DNA of 64,000 nucleotides from Hyposmocoma kahamanoa (GCF_003589595.1 NW_020653200.1:9303193-9367192), one strand, 5' to 3'. Counted from the stretch's first letter, positions 12,697 to 25,545 are shown. Numbers and translations are program-made. The notes: a model not told the origin generated them from the sequence alone.

Positions 12697-12887
12697 CTTC
12701 GTTCGTGAGCAACGCCACTGAGGCTACTAACTACCCTACGGTTGCCAACACCCCAAGCGTCTACCGCCGTCGTCGCCGGCGCGAGCCGACTTTTATCACC
12801 CGTTGGACATTCGATAACAGCCGCCAGCGAGCCGCAGCTGTGGTTCAGTACGAAATGTCTACCTTCTCGACCGCAGGTGAAATGTAA
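12697..12887 (+). CDS. Candidate terminal exon of the peptide GPCR (alternative C-terminal tail)
   Basis: The acceptor TTGTCCCCAG at 12687-12696 opens a frame needing one base from the previous exon. The donor at 7113 leaves exactly one base, so the join gives Thr-Ser-Phe-Val-Ser. The exon reads SFVSNATEATNYPTVANTPS, a six-arginine run, then TFITRWTFDNSRQRAAAVVQ and ends STFSTAGEM with stop TAA 12885-12887. Codon third positions are GC-rich, unlike the surrounding DNA. The Ser/Thr/Arg-rich composition suits a GPCR cytoplasmic tail. It could instead belong to another plus-strand gene. A different acceptor (CTCATCAG at 12685) would be out of phase. Confidence 0.5.
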
Positions 12888-13390
12888 TGTAGAGTGTAAA
12901 AAATCTGACCCTAGGGAGACACAGTTTTCCGTCTATGTTTTGAATCGACGATGCCACTCAACACCGTCCGGAAATAAATCGGCTCCCTGTCGAGTTTCCG
13001 ATCGCGTCCTTACATCGCCGACAACGGCCTGACGGCGGCGTCGACAATCGATCGGTGACTTCGACGACAGATCGGCTCAAGTGACAAGTACATCGAATAC
13101 TCGATGTACGTATGTAGTATGATAAAATCGAAGTCGATAAGTGTGAATCCCTAAGGTCAAAAATAATTTGATTTCCTAATCTATGTACCTTTAAAGTTAC
13201 ATAGCTGCCTAGTTCAGCAGCAGTAATTAGGAATAGGCTTGTTGTTTATTTAAATCATAGTAGTTTAAGAATGAAAAATTTATGGAGGTTTTCGAGCAAC
13301 TGAATTAGAATATTAAGCTTGTATAATCATGAATTTAAAGTATTTTTCGAATATATAAAACAATAAATTTCACGGTAAATGAATACTAAT
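12888..13390 (+). other. Probable 3'UTR with polyadenylation signal
   Basis: After the stop at 12887 about 240 nt of mixed composition (GC-richer to about 13080) turns AT-rich. AATAAA occurs at 13362-13367, a suitable poly(A) signal for the terminal exon before it. This is inference from position. An open frame continuing to 13032 in a second frame is a by-product. Confidence 0.35.
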
Positions 13391-14200
13391 ATCATACGCA
13401 TATGAGCGGCACTCACTGTACGAGTACTTATGTTTCAACATGATTGTTTAACTTGTTAATCGGTATATTTAATATATAATGAATATAAAAGTATTGTAAG
13501 AACTCAATATTTTTGGAAATTGAATTGGCACGTTTGCACATTTGTCAATGTTGGGAATGTCTTCAACATGTTCATACTAATGATAATTGACAACTTTAAT
13601 ATACAATTAATATGATTAGTTTAATTTAGGGAGGAGACTAGATATGAAAAAACTAAGATACAAGTTAGGATGAGTGAAAAAGAAAATAAGTATTTATATT
13701 TATACGATATTTTCTAAAACTTGGAAATATAACATAATGCAGTAGAGATTTGTTAATACAACTATAATAAAACTATTTTAGATATAACATTAACCACACG
13801 AAAAATATGAAAATTGAAAAAAAAAAAGACGAGTGAAGTTCTTACATATAATTGTAGTATTACGATGATGACTCTGTAGTCATTATTTCGTTGATTTATT
13901 CGTTGATATAAGTATTAATTTAAGATGATTAAAGGTTAAAAAAAATAGGAAGATCATTACACTTGACATCGTCATATTGATTAAACTCAACTGCTCATTC
14001 GTAAGGCAGAAAGAGCAAGTAGTTGCTCTTTGTAAATATACATTTGAATACATTTATCAAGATCAAAAATACCTGCAAGAGTTTAACGGGTCACTACCAC
14101 AGATTTTTGTCGTCCTAGTACGTAGAAACTGTATAATACCTTTTAGAATAAAGTTTTTGTTATTCTTATTACCTATAGAAGCGCATACATTGCCCCTTAA
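13391..14200. other. AT-rich DNA, nothing recognised
   Basis: No exon, repeat family or RNA was recognised on either strand. The open frame at 13977-14204 has no family features. Confidence 0.4.
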
Positions 14201-14204
14201 ATGA

Positions 14205-14560
14205 CTTTGTGAAGACGACTGTCAAAAATGGCTAGCGTATTTTTAAAAATACGCTAGCCAGTCGGTTAACCGACTTCACAAAAAAGAGGTCCTCAATTCG
14301 ACTGTATTTTTTTAATTAAATTTTTTTGTATGTATGTAACACGATAACTCCATTTGTGAAACGATTTTGATGATTTTTTTTTGTTGGAAAGAGGGTACCT
14401 CACTAGTAAGCCCATTTAAATTTGAATAAAATATTCCACCTCTAACGGTGGTAAACTAGGGGACGATTTCGCGCACTTTTCGGCAACCGATTTCAATAAA
14501 ACTTGGCAAATAGATGTAATTCCGCGAACTTTTGAGGTCGGTTGTTTTAGTACTCTATAC
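14205..14560 (+). repeat. Lepidopteran-type interspersed repeat beginning ACCGACTTCA, with palindromic end
   Basis: From 14270 the sequence follows a repeat wording I recognise from moth and butterfly genomes: ACCGACTTCA, then TCAATTCGACTGTATTTTTT, TTTTGATGATTTTTTTTTGT and CCCATTTAAATTTG. It ends near GAGGTCGGTTGTTTTAG at 14536. A related copy lies inverted at about 33384-33515. At its left end is a perfect 32-bp palindrome (14229-14260). Confidence 0.55.
14229..14260. repeat. Perfect 32-bp palindrome
   Basis: The 16-nt half TGGCTAGCGTATTTTT is followed directly by its exact complement, with no spacer. Weaker outer arms (TTTGTGAAG and CTTCACAAA) extend the foldback to about 14204-14280. Confidence 0.9.
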
Positions 14561-14589
14561 TGAGATTATTATTCCTCGTATTAATGTTT

Positions 14590-14850
14590 TAACAATCACT
14601 ATTTTTCATTAAAAAGTACTATTCTTCTTTACATAAATTACATTTTCATAAATACTATGTATGTACTGCGACCCTAGTGTAAGAATGTTAATCTGTTTAA
14701 ACTTATCACTCAAAGACACACTGTAAATTGCCCTAACCGCACGCTTCTGCAAGTCAACGATTCTAGTAATATCGGCGGCATTATCACAAAGCAAAATGAC
14801 GTATGACTTACAAATGTGAAAGTAGCTGAAGTCAACCAATCTAGCGATTT
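14590..14850 (-). mobile_element. LINE reverse transcriptase C-terminal scrap (Jockey/CR1-like)
   Basis: On the minus strand the frame reads SYVILLCDNAADITRIVDLQ, KRAVRAIYSVSLSDKFKQIN and ILTLGSQYIH. This parallels the C-terminal pattern in the LINE at 1190-3000 (YGILFWGNSSNIIQVFRAQK, then CIRAI and LKILTLPSLYIYE). About 75 codons survive, with no reverse transcriptase core. The copy is older than, and opposite in orientation to, the first one. Confidence 0.65.
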
Positions 14851-15097
14851 TGACGTATCAAAGTTTTCGAATTTTTTTTATTTCCCAACTTTAATTGACG
14901 TGTACAATCTTGTTAGCACCGCAGGTTACTTTAAAAAATACTAAAGTGGTGATCCTATGTAACATGGTTAATTGACAGTATGAGATATGATTATAGTAGG
15001 TAATGTTTAATCCACGTTATTTAGTTAAAAAGCATATGTTAGTTTTAGAATATAGAAAATGTATATTGATGTTAGTCAAAATCGGTTAATGATTAGT

Positions 15098-15150
15098 AAT
15101 GTAATCTGTTACGCCATAAAATTTCACTTTATGGCGTAACAGATTACATT
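15098..15150. repeat. Perfect 23-bp stem hairpin with 7-nt loop
   Basis: The arms 15098-15120 and 15128-15150 are exact inverted copies (core GTAATCTGTTACGCCATAAA) around the loop ATTTCAC. Next to it ATTACATTTTACTTTATT is repeated directly. It could be a tiny foldback MITE or a hairpin RNA. No expression evidence is available from sequence. Confidence 0.9.
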
Positions 15151-18100
15151 TTACTTTATTGATTACATTTTACTTTATTTCAATCTCTCGATGTTTTCAA
15201 CATAATATTAGAGCAATATAATATGCACACACTTACAGTGTAGTACGTTCTAGCAAATTTGTTTGCAATGGATTACGTAATAACATATAGGTTTAATGTA
15301 ATTATATTCTTTTGAAATTACAGGTGATTCAAATATTATACGAAAATAGAGAAGAATCAGGTAGCGTATCGATTAAAACTAAAATTATAATATCAGTTTT
15401 ATAATATATAACGAATATATACAATATACACTTTGTAAAATATTTATAATCTATTAAAAATACGTGTTAGATTGGGTAAGGTTAGGTAGCCATTGTAATA
15501 GAAAGACATTAATTAATTTCATTACACCTACGAGTATAATAGCAGTGCTACACAGCCATGTTAATATATATAATATCAGTTTACAACAATGGGTGGATTC
15601 ACAGGGCATGAAGAAGGTATTTGCCTATATTTGTAAGAGGCCATCCAGCACATATAATAGAATAACTTTTAAATCTGTCAATTAATTATAAGCACCATAG
15701 CATTCAATTTAAACTCAAGCGTAATGATTTACATTCTAACGCAACTATATTATTACGTTGTAAAAATAAATGGGGAATATAACGTTCGTACTATTGTTAT
15801 ATTATTATAATAGAAGTCTACCTAGAACCTAAAAGCTTTGTGTTATAACTTCAAAGGATTGTGAAGTCGTCACTCGCCATATAAAAAGTCATTTATATCT
15901 AAGATCGTTTGGCTATGGCTTTATTTATTCAATCTCGTTTTCGTAGAATTTCAAAAAACGTATACAGATTTTATTTCACATGAGCTTTGAAAATTTACGT
16001 ATTTATGTTTTATCTCCATGTCAAATTCGATAATTTTCGCGGTTATTACAAGTCTCTACCATTAATAGTTTTTGAGATTACTCAAAAGATAGATGGAAGG
16101 TCTCAAAGACGTCAAATGTATGAAAGGAGGAGTAACTCTAGATGACGGCTGATAAGAAACGAATGGAAGAAGCAACATAATGTGTCGAACCCAATCAATG
16201 GGATAAAGGCAGGACGATGACGCTGACAAATTTTTATAAATTGTAGTTTTGTTTGAGGAAAAGTTTCCCAATACGAGATTCGAAGTGTAGATCCAAAACT
16301 ATCTGTATTTACTTCAAAACAAGCAGGTCTAATAGTGGCATTTTTTAACATTTTATATTACGGAATCGCTTCACTGCGCGCAATAAGTTTACCGCACGCT
16401 AAGTGTGTAAAAGTCCCGGCGGTAAACGTTGAATCGTTAAGCGTGTTTAAGAACTATTGACACGTATTTATCTGGCTTCGAAGCTCATACTACGTTGGAT
16501 GCGAGTCCACTAATTGCATGCGGCTATTATTAATATGTAAGGAAATTTTGATGTCATTGCTATATTATGTAACAACAGTATTTAAATATATATTATATAT
16601 ATTTCAGAATGTGATCGTTGTTTCATTTATATGGCTTGTTTATTTTATACGTTACGTAAACAGGCTTTTATGAACAAAGGTAAAATGTTTATGTCGGTAA
16701 ACCACAGAATACAGGGTACAAGAGATGGTTTACTGGACTCTTAAGACAAATAATTTGGCTAAAGATTTTGAACCAACAATCAGTACAATATTTAGAAATA
16801 AAATATAGGGTACGTACACAACTTCAATAGTTTTTAATTGCATAACATAGTTAATTTACTTAACTATAGGTACATGTATTTTATACATAACCAAATAATA
16901 AATTATATATTCAATTTTGTGTAGGTACAATTAAACTAACAAGCCTGATTTTAGCACTTTAGAAAATCCATAAATTGTCTGACGAATACCTGAACTCAAA
17001 AATATTCATAAATAGTATTTTTTTTATTCATAACTAGTAAGGATGTTTACACAGTTTAGTAAAATTTCTGGCAATACAACATCAAACTGGTTGTTATGAT
17101 GACGTTACATTTTTACAAACTTGCCTTTATTAACTTTATTTAACACGAAATTAAAGAGAACATTCAGTGGCGGGGATGTTTTACATTTCTTCGTATAGCG
17201 CTCTTGATATGCAGACATCAGATGTGCAGATTTTTCATATTGTCTTTGACTATTAGCCGAACGTTGAATCTCTTGTATGGAAATTCATTAATGTTGAAAC
17301 CAATATAATTTTAATAGTACGTATTAATTCAATACGAAACATACAAATCACGATAACGGTAAGAACAGAATGTCGTTGAGTTTGACAGTAGATCTAAAAT
17401 GGAAATGAACTTAGTTGGATACAGTCGCGGCAATCGCCTGGTTAAACGATTTTACAATAGTGAAGATGGAATAAATGTAAATATCGATGTACTTGTCACT
17501 TTCCGTACACAAATAACGAATACCTCTCTTCAGAGAACTTTGAACCTTGTTCCATTCCGGTTATTGCAAAGTTGAGCAGCCACTATTAATTGTATTGACA
17601 GTCTAATTAGGCAAATGTAAAAACGTTACCATAACTGTGTATAGTCAGTTACATAATTATTTAATGTAATTGTATCTTTATACTGACCAATCGTGGTCTC
17701 TGGTCTAGTCGTCGTCCATGTCTAATAACATATCTACATTATTATCGTAATATATAGACACAAATAGTAACTGCAATTATGGGTTTTTAGATCCGATACA
17801 AACATGTAAATAATAATATAAACAATAATAACAGAACCGTTCAGTGGTTCTAGCGGCAAGTATATTTCGTTTGAAAATTAATTTAGGACATAGAAATGGC
17901 ATATATTGTACCCTTATAACCTTGGTCATTTACGAGAATTCAATTTAAACGTTTGTAATCGTGATAAATAAATGATCTGTTTAATATTTTGCGAACAGAA
18001 AACCTTTTCATTACGCAATTGAATTGAGAGTTGGCGCCGTCTTCTCATTCCGTTTTAATCAAGGAGGGCCGTACAATCCGAACCAATTAAAAGCTAAGAC

Positions 18101-19230
18101 GATGAGTGAGTATCCTAACCAGCTATAATGAAAATTCTTACAGATTAAAAAAAGTCGATTTCTAAAAATATTACTGACATCCTATTTGATTACAATCTCT
18201 TAAGTCTCTAAATCGAATGAACTAACGGAGAAGGCTTTGCACTATTGCTATTTCTGTCTTATGAATTTCAGAGGAAAGTCTCTTGAACATCATCACACTT
18301 AGAAATCGTACAAATGTTACTAGTACACAAAGCATAAGTGTATTTTGTTAAAAGGAGTCATACATTTGTAGAAAAATATATGCAGTAAACTGAAAATATA
18401 CTACAAAGAACTTACCACCTGGAAATAGTTACAAAAGTAACACAATTATACATTTGTATTCGCTTAACCGAGCACGGAGATAATTAACAAATAAACTCAC
18501 ATTAACAGAGACGTGTGCCACGGTGACCAGACGACCTGGAAACTCACTTCGGTTTAGGGACACGTGCTACGAAGGATAATTGGTACTCTTTAGAGACATC
18601 GGATTCTATAATTAAGATGTTTATTTCACATGTGTCGATTTTATTTGTGTTCTCAAAATAAATGAACGTCGTCCTAAAATAAAAGAACTTCGCCCTGAGT
18701 GGTCTCGGTGAATAATATCCAAATAAATATACCCTGCTCAAAAATGTCGAGGGATCAAACGTATATGAGAATTCATTTAATTGTGTAATTGATCCCTAAG
18801 AACTTCTGATGTGTGTATTATTTCACTACACTATTACTATTGATCTACACGGAACTAATGGAAATCATGAAATAAAAATGTCGAAGAAGAATTTACGGTG
18901 ATGCAAGCTGTCACAGATTCGCAGCCTATGAGACATACAAAATTTGAATATATCAGCATAAAGATATTTCAAAGAAGTCATTGACTAGGTCAATGTAAGA
19001 ATACATTATTTGGTTAATTAATGAAGTAGCAAGATTACGCCGTGATTGAATCGTGTAGCTTTAAAGAAAATACATTAATATTTTCATTGTCAACTCACCT
19101 CGACAACTTTACTGATTTAATTCAGTAAAGTAAAATCCAGTTTCGTTCACTCGGTTCAACAATTTTTTTAGTAGTACCTTTGTTCTTATCAACAAGTCCC
19201 AATTAAAAAGCTGCTGAACACTTTTGTATT
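15151..19230. other. AT-rich DNA without recognised gene
   Basis: About 4 kb with only short open frames, none with family resemblance on either strand. No SINE or TIR copy was recognised. It is probably intron or intergenic spacer. Confidence 0.4.
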
Positions 19231-19689
19231 ATTTTGTGAAAATTAAATTATTATTATTATTATTGTATTTATTACATTTAAAAGTATTAAAAAACAAAAC
19301 ATTCCAGTATAACATAAACTTAAGTAAGTTTTTCTGTACATAAATATACAAATTACGTTATTTTTAAGTAGGTATTTATTTATTTTTGATAAATTTAACT
19401 TTTTAACTGTCTGTTGAGTTCAATGTATTTGTTTTGTCTTTGGGTGTTGCGTGGTACCACCTACCGCCTTGTTTATTTGTTTCTCTGACACCGCTTCGTT
19501 AGGGGCCAACCGCGACCACACGAGTCTGGTATGTATGATACACGTATAATTATAATCGGGACCGGGACACGTGAGTAATACCGAAAGGGAAATCGAGAGT
19601 AAGCTTCTGAGGAATAAATTTTTTGTAAATAATTTAGTGACAAGGAGAAACTAGCTGTAAGCATAGCGAATTTGATTAACTCTGTGAAC

Positions 19690-19845
19690 CAGCGGTTACT
19701 CCACGGTGGAGGATCAATTACAGAAAATGAACTTTTTCTAAATTGGTTTTAGTCTGAGTGTTCTGAGTAGAGTGTCTCAGAGTTAATTTAAGCAGTTTGA
19801 GATCAGGCGATTGGCGTGGTTGTCTGGCACATAAAAAAAATATAT
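19690..19845 (+). repeat. tRNA-derived SINE-like repeat B, copy 1
   Basis: It shares order and wording with 31590-31765: GGAGGATCAATT, TTGGTTTTAGTCTGAGTGTTC, CTCAGAGTTAATTT, TTTGAGATCAGGCGATTGG and GTTGTCTGGCAC, ending before an A-rich run. The 3' end TGTCTGGCACAT is common to the copies. Confidence 0.5.
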
Positions 19846-20509
19846 TATTGAAACCTGGTAAACATGGGATCGGGTGAATGTAGAGTTAGAGTAAGACAAC
19901 TAAATAAGCCATAGGAACCGTTGACTAAGCGGGGCGTGAAGATGTCAAAATAATGTAATTTTCGTTTGGTAGATAATGTACGTAAAATTAAATGAAATCA
20001 ATGAACGGAAAATGACGAAAAGTACTATCATTACAGTTATGACGTAAAAATAATTATATTCATGCCCTGGTCCCATATTTATATGAGGATTTTCATGTTA
20101 ATGGACTCTTATTATTTGATCATAGTCGAATGGTATGATTGGATTTGAAATGGACATGGAAATTTACTTTTAATCGAAGATGGTTAAACTGAAATGTTGT
20201 ATGTACAAAATTTCTAGTGAATAAAAGGGATCACAGCGAGACTACTACAAGTTAAATTTAGATCACAGAACAAAACCGTAATGAGAAAAATTTTTAAATG
20301 TTTGCAATTGTAATTTTGGCCCTGGCAATAAGTTCAGCGAAATTACTACGTTTAAATTTGGCCCGTATTTAGATTTATGTATATTCATCCCATAACAAGG
20401 TAGACAGGTTAGGAGTCCCCGCCTTTCTAAGCTACAACGGTCGTTAGCCAGTACCCTAAGAGCTGAGGATATATATATTTCGAGTTCTTAGGTTTTCGCG
20501 ATTGTTACA

Positions 20510-20699
20510 CATAGGAAATGAAACTATTTTTCCGGATTTAAATCGCGTATATTTGTTTTTTCAAACAAACCGACGTTTCGGGCCCTTTACAGGTCCCATG
20601 GTCACGGTTGACAGTCAACCGTGACCATGGGAACGACGATTTGTTTGAAAAAACAAATATACGCGATTTAAATCCGGAATAATAGTTTCATTTCCTATG
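20510..20699. repeat. Large foldback: about 60-bp arms around a 39-bp palindrome
   Basis: The arms 20510-20569 and 20640-20699 are near-identical inverted copies (CATAGGAAATGAAACTATT, then CCGGATTTAAATCGCGTATA, then TTTGTTTTTTCAAACAAA), differing by small indels. Between them, 20594-20632 is a second inverted repeat with 19-bp arms (TCCCATGGTCACGGTTGAC) and a 1-nt centre. It looks like two partial copies of one element joined head to head. Confidence 0.85.
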
Positions 20700-23600
20700 A
20701 TATATAGATTGTTGTAGGAATGGTTCACAACTGAAAACGGAACTTTGTAGTAAAACGACTAAAAAAAAACTTTTTTCATGTTAAATTGCTTCATGCAATA
20801 AATTCCTAAGTTTAATTTGTTTGTGAAAGCAAATTGTATTGAATTTTAGTTACAAAAACTCCTTTAATAGTTTAGTTTATATTTCACAACTCGTAACACG
20901 CCAAAAACACTTGTTTTTGTTAAATTGATAATCGAGTTGAAAAAATAATGAGTTCAACTTCCTTCCTTGATTTTCTCCCTTGGACGGGAAAGAAAGGTAA
21001 ATAAATTCCAGCGCGATTGTACTGCAAGTATATTCACTATAACATAATTTACCACAATATAATAAAATATTATTGTAGCATAACATTGTGTGTTCAGGTT
21101 TACAAATAGCACTACATTGTTAAAGGATTACAGCTATAGTACTGTTCTGGTTTGGTAATCGTGTCTTCGAGTTTCGCTATCTTCAAAACTATATTAATTC
21201 TAAATTATCATTTTTAACTAAATTATAACTTATTTGGCTTTTCCTTAAAAATTTTAGTATTCTAAAACAAACAAAATAATGATTAATTTAATTTTGTGTA
21301 AGGTACAGTACGTAAGTACCTCGAACAATAGAAAAAAAATAAAGTGGACTTGTTGAATATATCTACTAATTATGTTCCCTAGCACTGTAAAAAATTGTTA
21401 TCAAACTCCAAATACGTAACATATTTGTTTGCGGCAAGGGAAATACGGCTATTCGTTGTAAAAAGGTTTTAATCAAAGGCTGCATGTGATATCAATTTGA
21501 GACCCCGCATATAGACTATTGTGTGCGTGCTATATACAAGGTGATAAAGAAACTATTTCCTAGAATTACAATCACTAACAGACCACATTCGCGAAAAAAT
21601 GTTTTAATTTTGTTATTACAAAAATTCAATAATGAAAAGTGTACGGATAAAATATTGTAGGAATTGAATGACCCACGAGATGAAACGTAACTCGTGCGCG
21701 GAATACAGGGGTAGATAGACAAGAGTTCAGAGGCCAACGTCGACGCGATCGTCACTTAACCCGAAAGCATGTTTTGCATTACGTATCACGCACGTCGAAG
21801 CGTATTCTAACTTGTATGAACTTAGAAATAATCCGTTCGTACATTGAAGTTGTTGAGAGACTACGGTAGTGAGGTGGGTAGCATCCAAGTTTACGAATTC
21901 AAGGTTTCTTGAGTCCAACATTTCTTCTTTTAATGGGACGAAATTAAACGCTGTCTTTATTTAATGAAGCTCATAGTGGTAACAAGGTGAAAGCAAACAT
22001 TAAAAAATAATATTAAGCTGTACTGCGTCTTGTAAGCAAGGCTACACTTTAAGCTTTGTATTAAAGTATTTGGCTGGGAAAGAGAATGGGTTGTTTTTCT
22101 TGAAATTGTGATTGTATGTACCTATGTGTAGTTGATTAATTTTTTTAATACGCTATACATATACTTACGTCTAATAAATAATTTCTTATTGTTTTTTTTT
22201 AATGTCTGTATTTTGACGGTCATAAGTCCGTAAAAATGTGAAGAAAAATAGCAATTCAATTTATTACAGACACCTAGCAAATTCTAGTACGTAGGAAAAT
22301 TAAGATCAAATTCACGCGGCATTTACAAAATCCCACCGGCCGCCCCACTACCGAGTCGTCACGTCACATGCGCGCGGTGGCAACGAATTAGGTATTTTTG
22401 AGAAAACTATGATACGTCAAATTTGTTTATTATTATTTGGTTACTTTTTTTAACTTTCTATTATTACAATGGTACGGTACAAGTAAAACTCCTTCAATAT
22501 ACTAATAAAAATTTGAAAAATTAAATCAAATATTATCAAACAAAACAAAAAAATTACCACATAATACTTTTTCAAACAAGCGTTGATGGTCTAGTAAAAA
22601 GGTAGAACTCTAATTGTCTAAAATATGATATCATACTGTTACAAGTTCGCAAATTATTATAATTAAACAAATACCTTTCAACTAAACGATAAATGTGAGG
22701 AAAATATTATCAAGTCAATGGATATATGAGTGTAAATTCTTCGAAAAAGAATTTAATATCCATATACGATGAAAGCATAACATTTTAATATCAAAAATTA
22801 TTATTCATTAAAGTGATATTCATAAAGGCGTGTAAGCTGACAACCTGGTTGTTCTACGTCCTGTCGGAAGCAATCGAACCTTGTAATATATATTATATCA
22901 TTGCATGAAAGTCATAAAAATAATACGAAATACATAAAACAAATTATTTATATGTAAAATTATATAACTCTCCTATTTAAGGTAAATAAGTTATCGTCTA
23001 ATTTTGTTCGTAGAATCTTTATCCTGAAAAGTGGTTATTTTGCAGATGTGGCCTTATTACACCAAGCGTGCGACATGTTCAGTGTCGTAACGTTAGTTAC
23101 GACAATTACAAAAGAGAGACGAAAGATAACCCAGTGGAAGCTGTAGTTCTCAATGCCGAACCCCTTATAATAATAAAACACATAAATAATAACATAGTAA
23201 ACAGTAGTAGTTCCAACAAAGTCAAGACAATACTTCATGACTATTTGTTATGAATTAAACATTGATAATTTAAACGATGTGATAAACAAAAATAAAGTGA
23301 GATATATTTGTATATTAAATTAATCAATTTGCAGTATTAGAATGAACCTTACAATATTTATTTACAGTAAAAATGTTTTCTTTACTCCAATTGTAGCCAC
23401 GAATCCCAATTTATGCTTCACGACGATCATTCCGCTGTAAAATGTATGGTACACACCTATACACGTTACCAAGCAGCCTAATGAAGTGGGCAGAGATTAC
23501 GGATCAATCCGTCAATGTATTGGACTAAGTTTGTAAAAGCACTGATACTAAACATCATAAGTTGAGCTAAACTGGGATTGATCAATTGTGTAGTAGGATT

Positions 23601-24000
23601 ACTGGTCTATCCTCAGTCTGCACAAACCACTTTGTGGCCAACCTGTGTGGTTTGCAGTAAAGCAAAACAAAAGTTAAGTGACAGAAGAGTAAGTAACAAA
23701 TGTAAATATTTGCCTTTGCTATTGCCAGGTTGTATAGTAAGTTTCTTGCCTGTTGTGGTGTTTGTATTAATAATTACAACTAGCAACAACTTAAACATTA
23801 CAATGTGAATAAGAAATAATGTTGTATGTCAAGTAATGTTCTAAGAATTCATTCAATTGAACGACAATGGATCGGCGCTAATACGGGTAGAGATACAATG
23901 TGATTGATGTATCCAAGACATGCAATTAGCGAAATTCAGTGGTAGTAATGAATATAGGTATTATAGAATGATCTTTGACTATATAATTAGCTGAATCAAT
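20700..24000. other. AT-rich DNA without recognised gene
   Basis: Only short open frames without family features. A small GC-rich spot lies at about 22315-22385 in otherwise AT-rich sequence. Nothing else is supported. Confidence 0.4.
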
Positions 24001-24039
24001 GGAAATAACCTTTAGTAGCAGTAGAGCTCTGCTTCATGT

Positions 24040-24180
24040 GCTTTGTTCACAAAGCGTGAGCTTTACTTTGTTCCGGTTTTGAAGGGTACGGGTGTTGGTG
24101 AAACCATGTGAAACTATAGGCACGTGGGACTTGTCAACTTCATGTTTCAGGGTGATGCATAACAGTAATCGCACGACACA
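24040..24180 (-). repeat. Dispersed repeat family A, copy 2
   Basis: Reverse-strand match to family A: TTCCGGTTTTGAAGGGTACG, then CACGTGGGACTTGTCAACTT and CATGTTTCAGGGTG. It is truncated beyond that. Confidence 0.5.
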
Positions 24181-25194
24181 TTAAAATAATAAAATTGTAT
24201 TAATAAAATAATTTTAAGCAATCGGTCAGTAGCAAATTTAGAAGAGGAAATGTACATAACACTTCAGTATTGCTCTATTAAACATACGTCGAGCTGTATA
24301 CAAAATGTAAGTAAAATAACAAAAGTAAAAAAACGCGTAGTGCAGTGAATTCAACACAATTACGTACTTACCTGTGCACACTGCAATCTCATTAGCCTTA
24401 CGCTAGCTAGCGTAAACTCGTCCTAATTCCTTGTTGAAAGTCACTACCATAAAACTGAATTCCAAAGCACTCTATTCCTTGTATAAGCTATTATCAACAC
24501 TCGAAACCTAAAGATAACAGCGCCACCGCTATCCATGACTTTCCTCCCAGTGGTCGCCATCCAGAATTTATTACCATGGTGTCGCCATCCCATTCTGGCC
24601 TGACTACCGGGTTTCTGCTGGTTCATCAAAATGCGGGATGCACTCCTTGGCCAGTTACTAAACTGAAGAATATGAATTACCACTAGTCGTTTTCGCCGTA
24701 TAATTCAACTTTTTATGTAATTCAATTACAAATCAATTCCCAAACAAAAACCATTGTAATGAATTCAAATTCCATAACATACATATGTACCTTTTCAAGG
24801 CAATTCCATTTCGATGAAACAAAACTTCTTTTCCAAAATTGAATACTTATTTCCGCACCGCCCACTAAATCTTTCAATTTAACTCAACTAGCAAAGATTA
24901 ACGGACTATCGGCAATCTACCCGCGGAAATGTAAGTTCTACATTTTTATAAATATAACCTCCTAAGGGCGCGTTTCCACTATGTCGTGACGACAGGTAGT
25001 CGTGCAGTTTACAGTGTAGCTTGCATATTTAAATGAAGTTGTTCACATATAGTACGACACGATTAACTGTCGTTCTTTTCAAGTTGTCGTCACAATGGGA
25101 ACAGCTAGAATGACAGTCGTCTGATGATAAATAAAATGTCACGATAAAAACGTGATAACCAATAGTCGGAAAAAAGTGTTCCACATATATAGAT

Positions 25195-25497
25195 ACATAA
25201 TAATGCTGATGCAGCTGATGATGCATATATATTGCCGATGATGCTGATGCTGCTGTTGGTGCTTTGATGCTGATGGAGCTGATGATGTTGATTATGCTAA
25301 AGGTGCTGATCATGCTGGTGCTGCTGATTTTGACGATAGTGCTGATGATTCTCATGATGCTAGGATTACCGATAGCCAGGCACGACCTCGATATTGTCAT
25401 CAGCACCATCAGAACCACTATCACCATCAGAAACATCATCAAAATCATCGGCTCCATCGGCACCATGAGAATCATTAGCACTATCATCATCATCAGC

Positions 25498-25500
<3 letters not shown>
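25195..25500. repeat. Degenerate trinucleotide repeat, GAT/GCT then ATC/ACC
   Basis: The first half is rich in GATGCTGATGAT-like triplets and the second half in ATCATCAGCACC-like triplets, so the two halves are rough inverted copies. The hydrophobic Met/Ile/Leu open frames here (25029-25499 minus, 25264-25563 plus) are translations of the repeat, not genes. Confidence 0.8.

Positions 25501-25544
<44 letters not shown>
25500..25544. repeat. (TA)n microsatellite
   Basis: About 22 uninterrupted TA units. It gives the YIYIYI frames on both strands. Confidence 0.95.

Positions 25545-25545
<1 letters not shown>

Noticed and set aside
12742..13032. 96-codon plus-strand frame overlapping the candidate receptor tail exon
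   Set aside because: A second frame in the same GC-rich stretch. It has no splice-phase support and runs into the probable 3'UTR.
24444..24683. 79-codon minus-strand frame as a possible next fry exon
   Set aside because: Does not resemble any Furry block and is not in the required phase context.
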